From the NCBI GenBank assembly GCA_002418285.1, contig DIDT01000058.1, positions 1 to 62,263 of the forward strand: a stretch of DNA of 62,263 bases. The letters are read 5' to 3'. Made by a program: the position numbers and the translations under genes. The notes beneath the pieces are model-generated. The model had not been told where the DNA came from and did not search any database. It saw only the letters and a list, made by a program, of their open reading frames with translations. Shown here in pieces: positions 26,207 to 35,129 of the stretch; positions within the stretch are counted from its first letter, which is position 1; each line of letters starts with the position of its first letter. This DNA comes from Phycisphaerales bacterium UBA5793 (GTDB lineage: Bacteria; Planctomycetota; Phycisphaerae; Phycisphaerales; UBA5793).

Positions 26207-29064
26207 CCATCTTCCACACATATCCTCCCGGAACTCTTGTTCGTGCCAGAGGTCGAGAATGGGTTGTTCTTCCCGATCCAGATGCCAACTCCCTCCTACT
26301 ACGACCAATCGGAGGACTTGACGATGAAGTGACTCGCCTGTCTGCAAGGATTGAGGTAGTCACGGAAGCCGCGTTCGACCTTCCAGATCCCAGTCGTGCC
26401 GGGAACTTCCACTCTTGTCGCTTGCTGCGTGACGCGGCTCGCCTCTCGACCCGCGCAGCCGCCGGACCGTTTCGTTCATTTGGGCGTATCGCGGTCGAAC
26501 CGCGCCCCTATCAACTCGTACCCCTTCTCATGGCCATGCGGCTTGATCCGGTGCGACTGCTGATCGCTGACGATGTCGGTATCGGAAAGACAATCGAGGC
26601 TTCACTTATAGCCCGCGAACTTCTTGATCGCGGTGAGATTGATCGATTCGCGGTTCTCTGCCCACCACACCTGGCTGAGCAATGGCAGCAGGAACTCTCG
26701 CAAAAGTTCCACATCGATGCGGAGTTAGTGCTTAGTTCCACTGTTGGACAGCTGGAGCGGCGGTGTCGCCCGGGCGAATCGCTCTTCGACCGCTTCCACA
26801 ATGTGATCGTCTCAACTGACTTTATCAAGTCGGCTCGTCGGCGAGATGATTTTGCGCGTGCATGTCCCGAGTTAGTCATCGTCGATGAGGCGCACACTTG
26901 TACACTTGCCGAAAAGTCCGGCAAGGGGCGACAAGCGCGGCACGAGTTGGTGCATCGGCTCACGTCGTCCGCGACCCGACATGTCCTCTTGGTGACCGCT
27001 ACACCCCACAGTGGCAATGAGGCGGCATTCCGCTCACTCCTCGGCCTGCTTGACGACCAGTTCACCCAGCTCCCACTCGATCTCGAGTCAAAGGAGCGCG
27101 AAGCGGTGCGACGGAGACTTGCGCAGCATTTGGTTCAGCGCCGCCGCAAAGATATTGAGGAGTACTTGGGCACCTCAACCGAGTTCCCACAGCGCCAGGA
27201 TAAGGAGGAGAGTTACGTCCTCGGGAAGGACTACAAGGCGTTTGTCACTCGGGCCTTCGACTTCGCTCGAGGCATTTTGGCTGAACAACATGGTGAGTCC
27301 CGGCACCGACGCGTTCGGTGGTGGTCAGCTGTTGCACTGCTCCGCGCCATCGCATCAAGTCCTCGCGCCGCGGCGGCTACTCTCAGAAACCGCGCTGCCA
27401 CCGCCGATGCAGACACAACTGAGAACGTTGACGATCTAGGTCGCCGAATCGTTCTAGATCAAGAGGATTCTGATTCTGTCGAGACGCTGGACTTCACTCC
27501 TGGAGGCGATGCGTCTGAACAGTCATCTCGTCCCGTCAAGGAGAAGCTTCGGGCACTTGCGAAAGAGGCAGAGGAACTCGAGGGAGCCAAAGATGCCAAA
27601 TTGCAGGCTGCGATTGGACTTGTCAAGGAACTGCTCGACAAACAGCACAATCCAATCGTCTTTTGCCGGTTCATTGAGACCGCCAACTATGTCGCCGAGC
27701 ACCTGCGGGATGGGTTGAAGAAGCAAAGGGCAGAGGTGATCGCTGTAACAGGCCAGCTGCCGCCAAAGGAGCGCGAAGCTCGCATCGAGCAACTCTCGGG
27801 CTTTGAACCCCGTGTGCTTGTCTGCACCGACTGTCTGAGCGAGGGCGTTAATCTCCAGGATTCGTTTGACGCGGTGCTGCACTACGACCTGTCCTGGAAT
27901 CCCACCCGGCATGAACAACGAGAGGGACGGGTTGATCGATTTGGCCAGGCGAGCAAGACAGTTCGAGTCATTACGTTCTTCGGACGAGACAATCAGATCG
28001 ACGGCGTGGTGCTTGACGTACTGTTACGCAAGCACAAGCAGATCAAGAGCGATCTTGGCGTGTCGATTGCCGTGCCTGGCAACAGCGAAGACGTCGTGGA
28101 AGCCCTTTTTGAAGGAATGCTCTTGCGGGAGACCGCATCGGGAGCAAGTGCGGAGGGCTACTTCCCACAGTTCGAAGAGTGGCTCAAGCCGCAGAAGGAA
28201 GAGATTCACGCCAAGTGGGAGCAGGCACGCGACAAGGAGAAGCAATCGCGATCTCGATTCGCCCAGCACTCAATCAGCACTGATGAAGTCGCCAAAGAGC
28301 TCGAGGCCGTGCGCACGTCGATCGGTGCTGGTCCATTGGTCAGAGAGTTCCTTACGGACGTACTACATCTGGCTCAGGTTCCGCTCACTGAGCACAAGCA
28401 CAATCGCATTGAGATTCGCCTGTTGGCAGCGACCAGTCGGGCTCTGCGAAATGCCATCGGTCACGAGGGCACATTTCGGGGACGCTTCGACCTGCCTGTC
28501 GAGGATGGAGAGAAGTATCTCAGCCGAACGAGTCCAGAGGTTGAGGGGCTGGCGTCATACGTGATCGAGACTGCTCTCGATGACACTGCGGCCGAAGATG
28601 AACAGCCGATCGCTAGTCGCTGCGGCTTGATCACAACGGACGCAGTAACCGAAAAGACCACGCTTCTTCTCGTTCGGTTCCGCTATCACCTGCACGTGAA
28701 GAAGCGCGGCGACGAGCAGAAGACACTCCTCGCCGAGGAGATCGTCGCGCCTGCGTTCACTGGTACGCCCGACAGTCCGCACTGGCTCGAAGAGACCTCG
28801 GCGCGACAGCTTCTCGATGCCAAGCCGACCTCAAACACCGCGCCCTCTCTGGCCAAGGCTCAACTTGATCGATTGATCTCCTCAGCCAAAGCGCTTGAGC
28901 CATCCCTGACAAAGATCGCAGTCGAGCGATCGGCCTCCCTGGAAGAGGCACATAATCGCATTCGAGAGCAGGCGAAGATGGTTGGGAAGGCGACCGTCGA
29001 ACCGATGCTCCCCGCTGATCTTCTCGGTTGCTTTATCCTCTTGCCACAGAGGGGTGGTGCATAG
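26203..29064 (+). CDS. SNF2/RapA-like helicase, DISARM DrmD-like
   Basis: A 953-residue Swi2/Snf2 ATPase. Motif I is DDVGIGKTIEASL (about residues 120-132), motif II is VIVDEAHTC (about 227), motif III is LLVTATPHSG, and the second lobe has CTDCLSEGVNLQ and NPTRHEQREGRVDRFGQ. The C-terminal 300 residues are charged and helical. It resembles the HepA/RapA-related DrmD helicases of class 1 DISARM and other methyltransferase-linked defence loci. The ATG overlaps the upstream stop (ATGA), and its stop overlaps the GTG of the methyltransferase gene (TAGTG). Likely role: translocation on invading DNA. Confidence 0.87.
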   Translation: MTIFHTYPPGTLVRARGREWVVLPDPDANSLLLRPIGGLDDEVTRLSARIEVVTEAAFDLPDPSRAGNFHSCRLLRDAARLSTRAAAGPFRSFGRIAVEPRPYQLVPLLMAMRLDPVRLLIADDVGIGKTIEASLIARELLDRGEIDRFAVLCPPHLAEQWQQELSQKFHIDAELVLSSTVGQLERRCRPGESLFDRFHNVIVSTDFIKSARRRDDFARACPELVIVDEAHTCTLAEKSGKGRQARHELVHRLTSSATRHVLLVTATPHSGNEAAFRSLLGLLDDQFTQLPLDLESKEREAVRRRLAQHLVQRRRKDIEEYLGTSTEFPQRQDKEESYVLGKDYKAFVTRAFDFARGILAEQHGESRHRRVRWWSAVALLRAIASSPRAAAATLRNRAATADADTTENVDDLGRRIVLDQEDSDSVETLDFTPGGDASEQSSRPVKEKLRALAKEAEELEGAKDAKLQAAIGLVKELLDKQHNPIVFCRFIETANYVAEHLRDGLKKQRAEVIAVTGQLPPKEREARIEQLSGFEPRVLVCTDCLSEGVNLQDSFDAVLHYDLSWNPTRHEQREGRVDRFGQASKTVRVITFFGRDNQIDGVVLDVLLRKHKQIKSDLGVSIAVPGNSEDVVEALFEGMLLRETASGASAEGYFPQFEEWLKPQKEEIHAKWEQARDKEKQSRSRFAQHSISTDEVAKELEAVRTSIGAGPLVREFLTDVLHLAQVPLTEHKHNRIEIRLLAATSRALRNAIGHEGTFRGRFDLPVEDGEKYLSRTSPEVEGLASYVIETALDDTAAEDEQPIASRCGLITTDAVTEKTTLLLVRFRYHLHVKKRGDEQKTLLAEEIVAPAFTGTPDSPHWLEETSARQLLDAKPTSNTAPSLAKAQLDRLISSAKALEPSLTKIAVERSASLEEAHNRIREQAKMVGKATVEPMLPADLLGCFILLPQRGGA

Positions 29065-31487
29065 TGGCGAGGAGCAAGGAGCAGTTTCAGACCATCAGAT
29101 CGCAGGGCGCGATTCTACCGCCAGATGTTCTTCGCCGAATCGCCGCACTCGAGGTCGAAGGCCTCAAGCCCGAAGACTACCACCTCCCACCATCAACCAA
29201 ATTGAACGAGGCGATCAGCCAGGCGTGGTCCCGAATCATCGCTCTGTGGAAGTCGTTTCAGGAAGCGCGAGAGAAGATTCTTGACACAGACGAAACTGGG
29301 GCGGTGATTACACGCGAGCGATGGTTGCTGCCTTTGTTTCAGGAACTGGGCTACGGACGGCTCACGACGCAGAAATCTCCGGAGATTGAAGGCAAGCTCT
29401 ATCCCATCGAGCGATTCTGGAAGCAGATCCCAATTCATCTCGTTGGATGCAAGCTCTCGCTCGACCGAAGGGCCAAGGGTGTCCGCGGCGCTGCAACGGC
29501 CAGCCCTCATAGCCTGGTGCAGGAGTTCCTCAATCGCTCCGACGATCATCTTTGGGCGTTCATCTCCAACGGTCTGCAATTACGCATTCTGCGAGACAAC
29601 CTCTCCCTGTCACGACAGTCCTTTGTCGAGTTTGATCTTGAATCCATGATGGATGGCGAGGTCTACGCCGACTTTGCACTCCTCTGGCTGCTCTGCCACG
29701 AATCACGTCTCGAGTCCGACAAGCCCGAAGAGTACTGGCTCGAAAAGTGGAGCAAGATCGCGCAGGAACAGGGCACACGAGTGCTCAGCGATCTGCGCAG
29801 CGGTGTCGCGCGTGCTATTGAGGCTTTCGGCACGGGATTCATCTCGCACCGTAGGAATGACGCCCTACGCCAGCGCCTCGAGTCCGGCGATCTCTCCACG
29901 CAGGATTTCTACCGCCAGCTTCTTCGGCTGGTGTATCGCCTGCTATTCCTGTTTGTGGCTGAGGATCGCAACCTGCTCCATCCGCCCGATGCCAGTGAAC
30001 AGGCATCCGCGCTATACAACAATCACTACTCCACTCAGAACCTTCGCGACCTCGCCTCGCGCATCCGCGGCTCCAAGCATGCTGATCTTTGGCATGTCGT
30101 GAACCTCATCTCTGCTTCACTCGGAAGGCCTGAGGGTTGTCCGGAACTCGCGCTGCCTGGACTCGGCTCATTTCTCTGGTCGCCCACCTCTACGCCCGAT
30201 TTGCTGAGTCCATCCCAACAGGATAGTGGTCCCCAGGTCCTCATCCGCAACGAAAACCTTCTTGACGCGATCCGGTCGCTCGCCTTTGTCGAGCGAGACC
30301 GGGCGCTTCGTGCCGTGGACTATCGCAATCTCGGCTCAGAGGAACTCGGTTCCGTCTACGAGTCGCTCCTCGAACTCCATCCCGAAATCAATCTACAGGC
30401 TCGCACATTCGTGCTTCGCACTGCGGCGGGGAATGAGCGCAAGACAACTGGCTCCTACTACACGCCGGATTCCCTTGTCCAGTGCCTGCTCGATTCTGCC
30501 CTCGAACCGGTGATCGACGACCGGCTCAATGAAGCCATGAAGAAGGCGAAGGCGGAAGGCGCCTCCGTCCAGACCGCTCAGGAGCAGGCGCTTCTCGACA
30601 TTACGGTGTGCGATCCAGCGTGCGGTTCCGGCCACTTTCTGATCGCGGCCGCGCACCGCCTGGCGAATCGCTTGGCGAGGATCCGCTCCGGTGAGACTGA
30701 ACCGGTCCCCGAGGATTATCAACACGCGCTCCGCGATGTCATCCGCCGTTGCCTCTACGGTGTGGACATCAACCCAATGGCTGCGGAACTCTGCAAGGTC
30801 TCACTCTGGATCGAGTCCATCGACCCGGGCCGACCGCTCTCATTCCTTGATCACCACATTAAGGTCGGCAACTCGCTGCTCGGTACGACGCCTGCGCTCA
30901 TGGCCGAGGGGATCCCCGACGAAGCATTCAAGCCACTCGAAGGCGACAACAAGGCGGTTGTCTCGTACTACAAGAAGCGCAACAAGCAGGAGCGCAAGGA
31001 CCTCAAGTCAGGCCAGAAGACCTTTCTCGATGAGTTGCGCGATCGGTTCCGCATCAAGCTGGGCAACCTGCCCCAGACGATTGCCGCTATTAATGCTGAA
31101 GATCCCGAAACCGCTGCGGATGTTGACGAACAGATTCGCCGCTACGAGGCAGCCGTCCACTCGGCAGGATACGAGAATGCGAGATTGCTGGCCGATGCGT
31201 GGTGCGCTGCGTTCGTCTGGAAGAAGCACGACACGGACATGCCCGGCGCCGTCAAGGGTTGCCCGGGTAACTGGGATGCCATCACCGAATCCATCTATCG
31301 GGCGATAGAGGAGAACCCACACTCCATCTCCAACACGATGAAGGCGGAGATTCGCCGGCTCGCGAACGAGTACCAATTCTTCCATTGGCACCTTGAGTTT
31401 CCTGAAGTATTCAGTTGGTCGGAGACGCCGCCGGTCAAGGGTCACCTCAGCAGCAGCCTTGCTCCAGCGGGAGGCGGCAAGCAATGA
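29064..31487 (+). CDS. Adenine-specific DNA methyltransferase, N-terminal (SAM-binding) half
   Basis: An 807-residue protein from the GTG at 29064, which overlaps the upstream stop by one base; the frame opens earlier inside the SNF2 gene. The N-terminal 450 residues match Eco57I/PglX/DrmMI-type enzymes (WAFISNGLQLRILRDN). The SAM motif I is VCDPACGSGHFLIAAA (about residues 514-529), followed by GVDINPMAAELCKVSLW (motif II region). It stops after FHWHLEFPEVF, just where intact family members continue into GFDVVLGNPPW, so catalytic motif IV and the target-recognition domain are missing. They occur on the next two genes. The stop overlaps the next ATG (ATGA). Not an obvious pseudogene: starts, overlaps and codon use are intact. 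Confidence 0.85.
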   Translation: MARSKEQFQTIRSQGAILPPDVLRRIAALEVEGLKPEDYHLPPSTKLNEAISQAWSRIIALWKSFQEAREKILDTDETGAVITRERWLLPLFQELGYGRLTTQKSPEIEGKLYPIERFWKQIPIHLVGCKLSLDRRAKGVRGAATASPHSLVQEFLNRSDDHLWAFISNGLQLRILRDNLSLSRQSFVEFDLESMMDGEVYADFALLWLLCHESRLESDKPEEYWLEKWSKIAQEQGTRVLSDLRSGVARAIEAFGTGFISHRRNDALRQRLESGDLSTQDFYRQLLRLVYRLLFLFVAEDRNLLHPPDASEQASALYNNHYSTQNLRDLASRIRGSKHADLWHVVNLISASLGRPEGCPELALPGLGSFLWSPTSTPDLLSPSQQDSGPQVLIRNENLLDAIRSLAFVERDRALRAVDYRNLGSEELGSVYESLLELHPEINLQARTFVLRTAAGNERKTTGSYYTPDSLVQCLLDSALEPVIDDRLNEAMKKAKAEGASVQTAQEQALLDITVCDPACGSGHFLIAAAHRLANRLARIRSGETEPVPEDYQHALRDVIRRCLYGVDINPMAAELCKVSLWIESIDPGRPLSFLDHHIKVGNSLLGTTPALMAEGIPDEAFKPLEGDNKAVVSYYKKRNKQERKDLKSGQKTFLDELRDRFRIKLGNLPQTIAAINAEDPETAADVDEQIRRYEAAVHSAGYENARLLADAWCAAFVWKKHDTDMPGAVKGCPGNWDAITESIYRAIEENPHSISNTMKAEIRRLANEYQFFHWHLEFPEVFSWSETPPVKGHLSSSLAPAGGGKQ

Positions 31488-32728
31488 GCGGCTTTGACGT
31501 AGTCATTGGCAATCCGCCTTTCCTCAATCAACTGGAGGCGGCAACAACAAACGAACGACGAATCGCTGCAGTGATCTCCGCTCGATCGGACGGCATGATG
31601 GGTAGCTACACAGACACTGCCGCGACGTTCTTGTATTTGGGTGCATCACTGCTCCGCGATGGCGGACGGATGACTTTGGTCCAGCCTCAGTCAATACTCG
31701 TCACGCGCGACGCTGCACCAGTCCGCAGAGCAGTTCTGGAGTCGAATTCGCTGACGGCTCTCTGGGTCTCGAACGAGCACGTGTTTGCGGGCGCCAGCGT
31801 GTTCACTTGTGCCCCAACCCTTCAGCGGGACGGACCTCGCCGGGTGAGAGTGCTTCGTTCCTGCCGGGGATCATTCACCGCACTGCCGCCCGTCGATGTA
31901 GACTGCGACGAGCTGATCGGCGCGGAAACGTGGGGGCCGCTGGCCGCCGCCGCACTTGGCATTCCAGAAATCAACTATCGATCCAGCGGAGTGCTGTCCC
32001 AGATCGCGGACGCGACTGCTGACTTCCGAGATCAGTACTACGGGCTCGACGGGTTTCTAGTTGACGATGCAGATCTGCCGGCCGACGCGGACCGATCACA
32101 GTACCCAACGATTGTGACCACCGGTCTTGTCGATCTGGCGCAATGCCATTGGGGACGCACTCCAACCAGAATACTGAAGCGGCGTTGGAACGCACCCCGA
32201 GTGGACCGCAGGCGCATGGTGCTAGAGGGGGAACTGGGGCCGTGGATTGGCCAGCGGTTGGTTCCAAAGGTCATTCTGGCAACGCAGACGAAGGTCATCG
32301 AGGTGTTCGTCGATGAGCGTGGTGAGCATATCCCATCTTTGCCACTCATTACGATCGTGCCCCACGATTCCGATCTCATTTGGCATGTGGCTGCCTGCCT
32401 GGCATCACCAGTGATCTGTGCCCATTCGCTTCGGCACTTCGCCGGCGCCGCATTGTCCTTTGAAGCCATCAAGGTCAGCGCCAAACAGGTGCTCGCTCTG
32501 CCCACCCCAGAGGAGGGGCCAGCGTGGGATGCCGCGGCGGCCGCAATCAGAGCCGCCCACACTGCAAGTGCGCGCGAGGAACAGCAGAGGCAGCTTCTGG
32601 AATTCGCGATGCTCAGCATGCGTGCGTTTCAAGTACCAGAAGATCAAGTCAGGATCGTGTTCGACTGGTGGTCAACTCGCCTCCTCGGGCCCCCTTCCGA
32701 GATAGGAGTCGATGATGACGACGCCTAG
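31484..32728 (+). CDS. Methyltransferase catalytic/target-recognition half A (NPPF)
   Basis: A 414-residue protein that begins directly at motif IV: MSGFDVVIGNPPFLNQL. It continues with methyltransferase-fold text (GSYTDTAATFLYLGASLLR, DGGRMTLVQPQSIL) and a target-recognition-like region (VPKVILATQTKVIEVFVDE). It lacks motif I, so alone it should not bind SAM. The natural partner is the preceding protein, with which it would form an enzyme of about 1,220 residues in two chains. A GGAG site lies upstream and the gene overlaps both neighbours. It differs clearly in sequence and length from the next gene, so it is not a tandem duplicate. Confidence 0.78.
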   Translation: MSGFDVVIGNPPFLNQLEAATTNERRIAAVISARSDGMMGSYTDTAATFLYLGASLLRDGGRMTLVQPQSILVTRDAAPVRRAVLESNSLTALWVSNEHVFAGASVFTCAPTLQRDGPRRVRVLRSCRGSFTALPPVDVDCDELIGAETWGPLAAAALGIPEINYRSSGVLSQIADATADFRDQYYGLDGFLVDDADLPADADRSQYPTIVTTGLVDLAQCHWGRTPTRILKRRWNAPRVDRRRMVLEGELGPWIGQRLVPKVILATQTKVIEVFVDERGEHIPSLPLITIVPHDSDLIWHVAACLASPVICAHSLRHFAGAALSFEAIKVSAKQVLALPTPEEGPAWDAAAAAIRAAHTASAREEQQRQLLEFAMLSMRAFQVPEDQVRIVFDWWSTRLLGPPSEIGVDDDDA

Positions 32729-35120
32729 TACCTCCTCTTCGGGCTTTGATGTCGTACTGGGTAATCCTCCGTGGGAGCGAGTCAAGCTTCAGGAGCAGGA
32801 GTTCTTCTCCAGCCGTGATCCTGAGATAGCCGGGGCCCCCAACGCCGCCGCACGCAAGCGCGCAATCACCGCACTCAAGGACACCAATCCTGCATTGCTT
32901 CACGAATTCCGCGAGGCAAGCCGCCGAGCTGAAGGCGAGAGCCACCTGCTGCGGAGCGCCGGCCGCTATCCTCTCTGCGGCCGCGGCGACATCAATACCT
33001 ACGCCGTATTCGCGGAGACCGCCCGCGACACCATCGCCCCAACAGGCCGCCTCGGTGTCATTGTGCCCACCGGCATCGCCACTGACGACACCACCAAATT
33101 CTTTTTCGGCGACCTGATTGCGACTCACACGCTTGTGCAGTTGCTTAGTTTCGAGAATGAGGGTCTAATCTTCCCATCCGTGCATCACTTTACGAAGTTC
33201 TGCTTACTCACCGTAGTGGGGGCGTCGCAGGCGGAAGGAACGCCTATCGACTTCGTGTTTTACGCACGCACTTTAGAGCACGCCAATCATCCTGATCGCC
33301 GGTTCACGCTGACCCCACCAGACCTTTTGGCACTAAATCCGAACACCCGGACCTGTTCGATCTTTCGATCATCACGGGATGCCGAAATCACCAAGGGCAT
33401 CTATCGCCGCGTGCCGGTGCTCATCCGAGAGGCGCGCGACGGCCAGCCCGAGTCCAACCCGTGGGGCATTACCTTCATGGCGATGTTCCACATGGCCAAC
33501 AACTCCGACCTATTTGTGGAGCCGGAGATCGCATGCCCCGCAGTAAGCAAGTCGCTTGCGGCCGATCGTGATGCCACGCCGCCCTACCTGCCGCTCTATG
33601 AGGCCAAGATGCTCCACCAGTTCGACCACCGCTGGGCAACTTATGCCCCACTCGGCATGGGCTGGCTAGACGGTATCTTAAACACTCGGATCGATCCCCG
33701 CGGCGACGTAGTGCCTGATGCTCGGGACATGACACGCGAAGAGCATGGCGATCCGGATATGCTATTTGCACCCCGCTACTGGGTCGCCGCCTTCTCCGTG
33801 GAGGATCGCCTTGTGAAATATGAGCGTGATCCGGAAACGGGTGAACAGATCGAAGTGTGGCGATGGCACCAGGATTGGTTGGTGGGATGGCGAGACATCG
33901 CTAATGCCGTCAACGAGCGAACGCTAATCGCTGCGGTTGTTCCGCGGGTGTCAGTTGGACACACAGTTCCGCTAATGTTGCCCGATCAGCACAGCGCTGC
34001 TTGGATCACATGTCTCGTTGGGTCCGCGAACTCGCTCGTTGTAGACTATGCCGCAAGACAGAAGGTTGGTGGCACACATCTGACGCACGGCTTTTTGAAG
34101 CAGTTCCCCGTCCTGCCACCTCAACGATTTGAACAGATGACGCCTTGGGACGGAGCGGTCTCACTCGCCAATTGGATTACTCCCCGCGTTCTAGAGCTCG
34201 TGTATACCGCGCACGACCTCGCTGGCTTCGCCGAAGATCTTTGGTACGACGGCCCACCCTTCCGCTGGGACGAGAGCCGGAGGGACCGCATCCGGGCCGA
34301 ACTTGACGCCGCGTTCTTCCACCTCTACGGCGTGTCCCGCGATGATGTCGACTACATCATGGACACTTTCACGGTCTTCAAGTCCCGCGAAGAACAGCGC
34401 AACGGCGGAGTCTTCAGGACGAAGGAGAAGATCCTGGCGACCTACGACGAAATGGCCGAAGCGATCGCTTCCGACGGCGCGCGGACTTATCAAACAGCTC
34501 TCGAACCGCCGCCCGGTCCACCAATTGACGGAGCCGGCGATTTCCTCCCCATGGCCCAATGGGACGCGCTGATCTGGCAACGCTACCAGGGCGTCATCCA
34601 CGCGCCTCGTGAGGAGTTCCGTCCCGCTGCGGCAGCGGCGATCGTGGGTAGGCGAGCACCGGTCGGCGTGGGTGGTTTCCCGGACAACGAACGGGATCGT
34701 TTGCTGGTGGCGGCGGCATTGGCGCTCATCGACCCAGAGGGCATCGACGAGGAAACCCATCTCGACGCCATGATTCTGATGGCTGCCCCACAGCGATGTC
34801 GAACATTGTGCGCCAACGTCTCGGAAGTCGATGCCGCCTTCGCCGCGGCGCCGGTCGGTCTTGTGGGTGACGGCGTTCGCTGGGGCAAAGTGCTCAGCTA
34901 TCTCGAAGTCGTGGGGATCCGCGCCATTCGGCGCGACGTGCATTCCGGACACATCACGCGCGGCGAGAACTATGCCGACGTTGTGGCGCACTACCCGAGC
35001 GGATTGACCGCGGTGGCGAAGGTGGCGATCGAAGCAGCAAACGCGTTGCAGCGCGCGTCCGACGCCATGAAACACGAGCAGGAACAAAGGCGGCAGGCTG
35101 AACGGAACGCCGCGGCATGA
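32712..35120 (+). CDS. Methyltransferase catalytic/target-recognition half B (NPPW)
   Basis: An 802-residue protein (or 801 from the second ATG at 32715, better placed after AGGAG) that again begins at motif IV: GFDVVLGNPPWERVKLQEQE. It contains the conserved ASRDPEIA-like segment (here SSRDPEIAGAPNAAARK), GRGDINTYAVFAE and a long C-terminal region for DNA recognition (VGGTHLTHGFLKQFPVLPP). This is the type of C-terminal half found fused to motif I in Eco57I/DrmMI-like enzymes, so with the first half it would rebuild an enzyme of about 1,600 residues. It overlaps the preceding gene by 17 bp and lies 9 bp before the ATPase gene. Confidence 0.82.
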   Translation: MMTTPSTSSSGFDVVLGNPPWERVKLQEQEFFSSRDPEIAGAPNAAARKRAITALKDTNPALLHEFREASRRAEGESHLLRSAGRYPLCGRGDINTYAVFAETARDTIAPTGRLGVIVPTGIATDDTTKFFFGDLIATHTLVQLLSFENEGLIFPSVHHFTKFCLLTVVGASQAEGTPIDFVFYARTLEHANHPDRRFTLTPPDLLALNPNTRTCSIFRSSRDAEITKGIYRRVPVLIREARDGQPESNPWGITFMAMFHMANNSDLFVEPEIACPAVSKSLAADRDATPPYLPLYEAKMLHQFDHRWATYAPLGMGWLDGILNTRIDPRGDVVPDARDMTREEHGDPDMLFAPRYWVAAFSVEDRLVKYERDPETGEQIEVWRWHQDWLVGWRDIANAVNERTLIAAVVPRVSVGHTVPLMLPDQHSAAWITCLVGSANSLVVDYAARQKVGGTHLTHGFLKQFPVLPPQRFEQMTPWDGAVSLANWITPRVLELVYTAHDLAGFAEDLWYDGPPFRWDESRRDRIRAELDAAFFHLYGVSRDDVDYIMDTFTVFKSREEQRNGGVFRTKEKILATYDEMAEAIASDGARTYQTALEPPPGPPIDGAGDFLPMAQWDALIWQRYQGVIHAPREEFRPAAAAAIVGRRAPVGVGGFPDNERDRLLVAAALALIDPEGIDEETHLDAMILMAAPQRCRTLCANVSEVDAAFAAAPVGLVGDGVRWGKVLSYLEVVGIRAIRRDVHSGHITRGENYADVVAHYPSGLTAVAKVAIEAANALQRASDAMKHEQEQRRQAERNAAA

Positions 35121-35129
35121 GAGGTCTGA

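Noticed and set aside
29064..35120. Explaining the split methyltransferase as a pseudogene or sequencing frameshift
   Set aside because: A frameshift would not create two different downstream genes that both begin at motif IV, each with a start codon, a ribosome-binding site and a short overlap. All three frames keep normal codon use.
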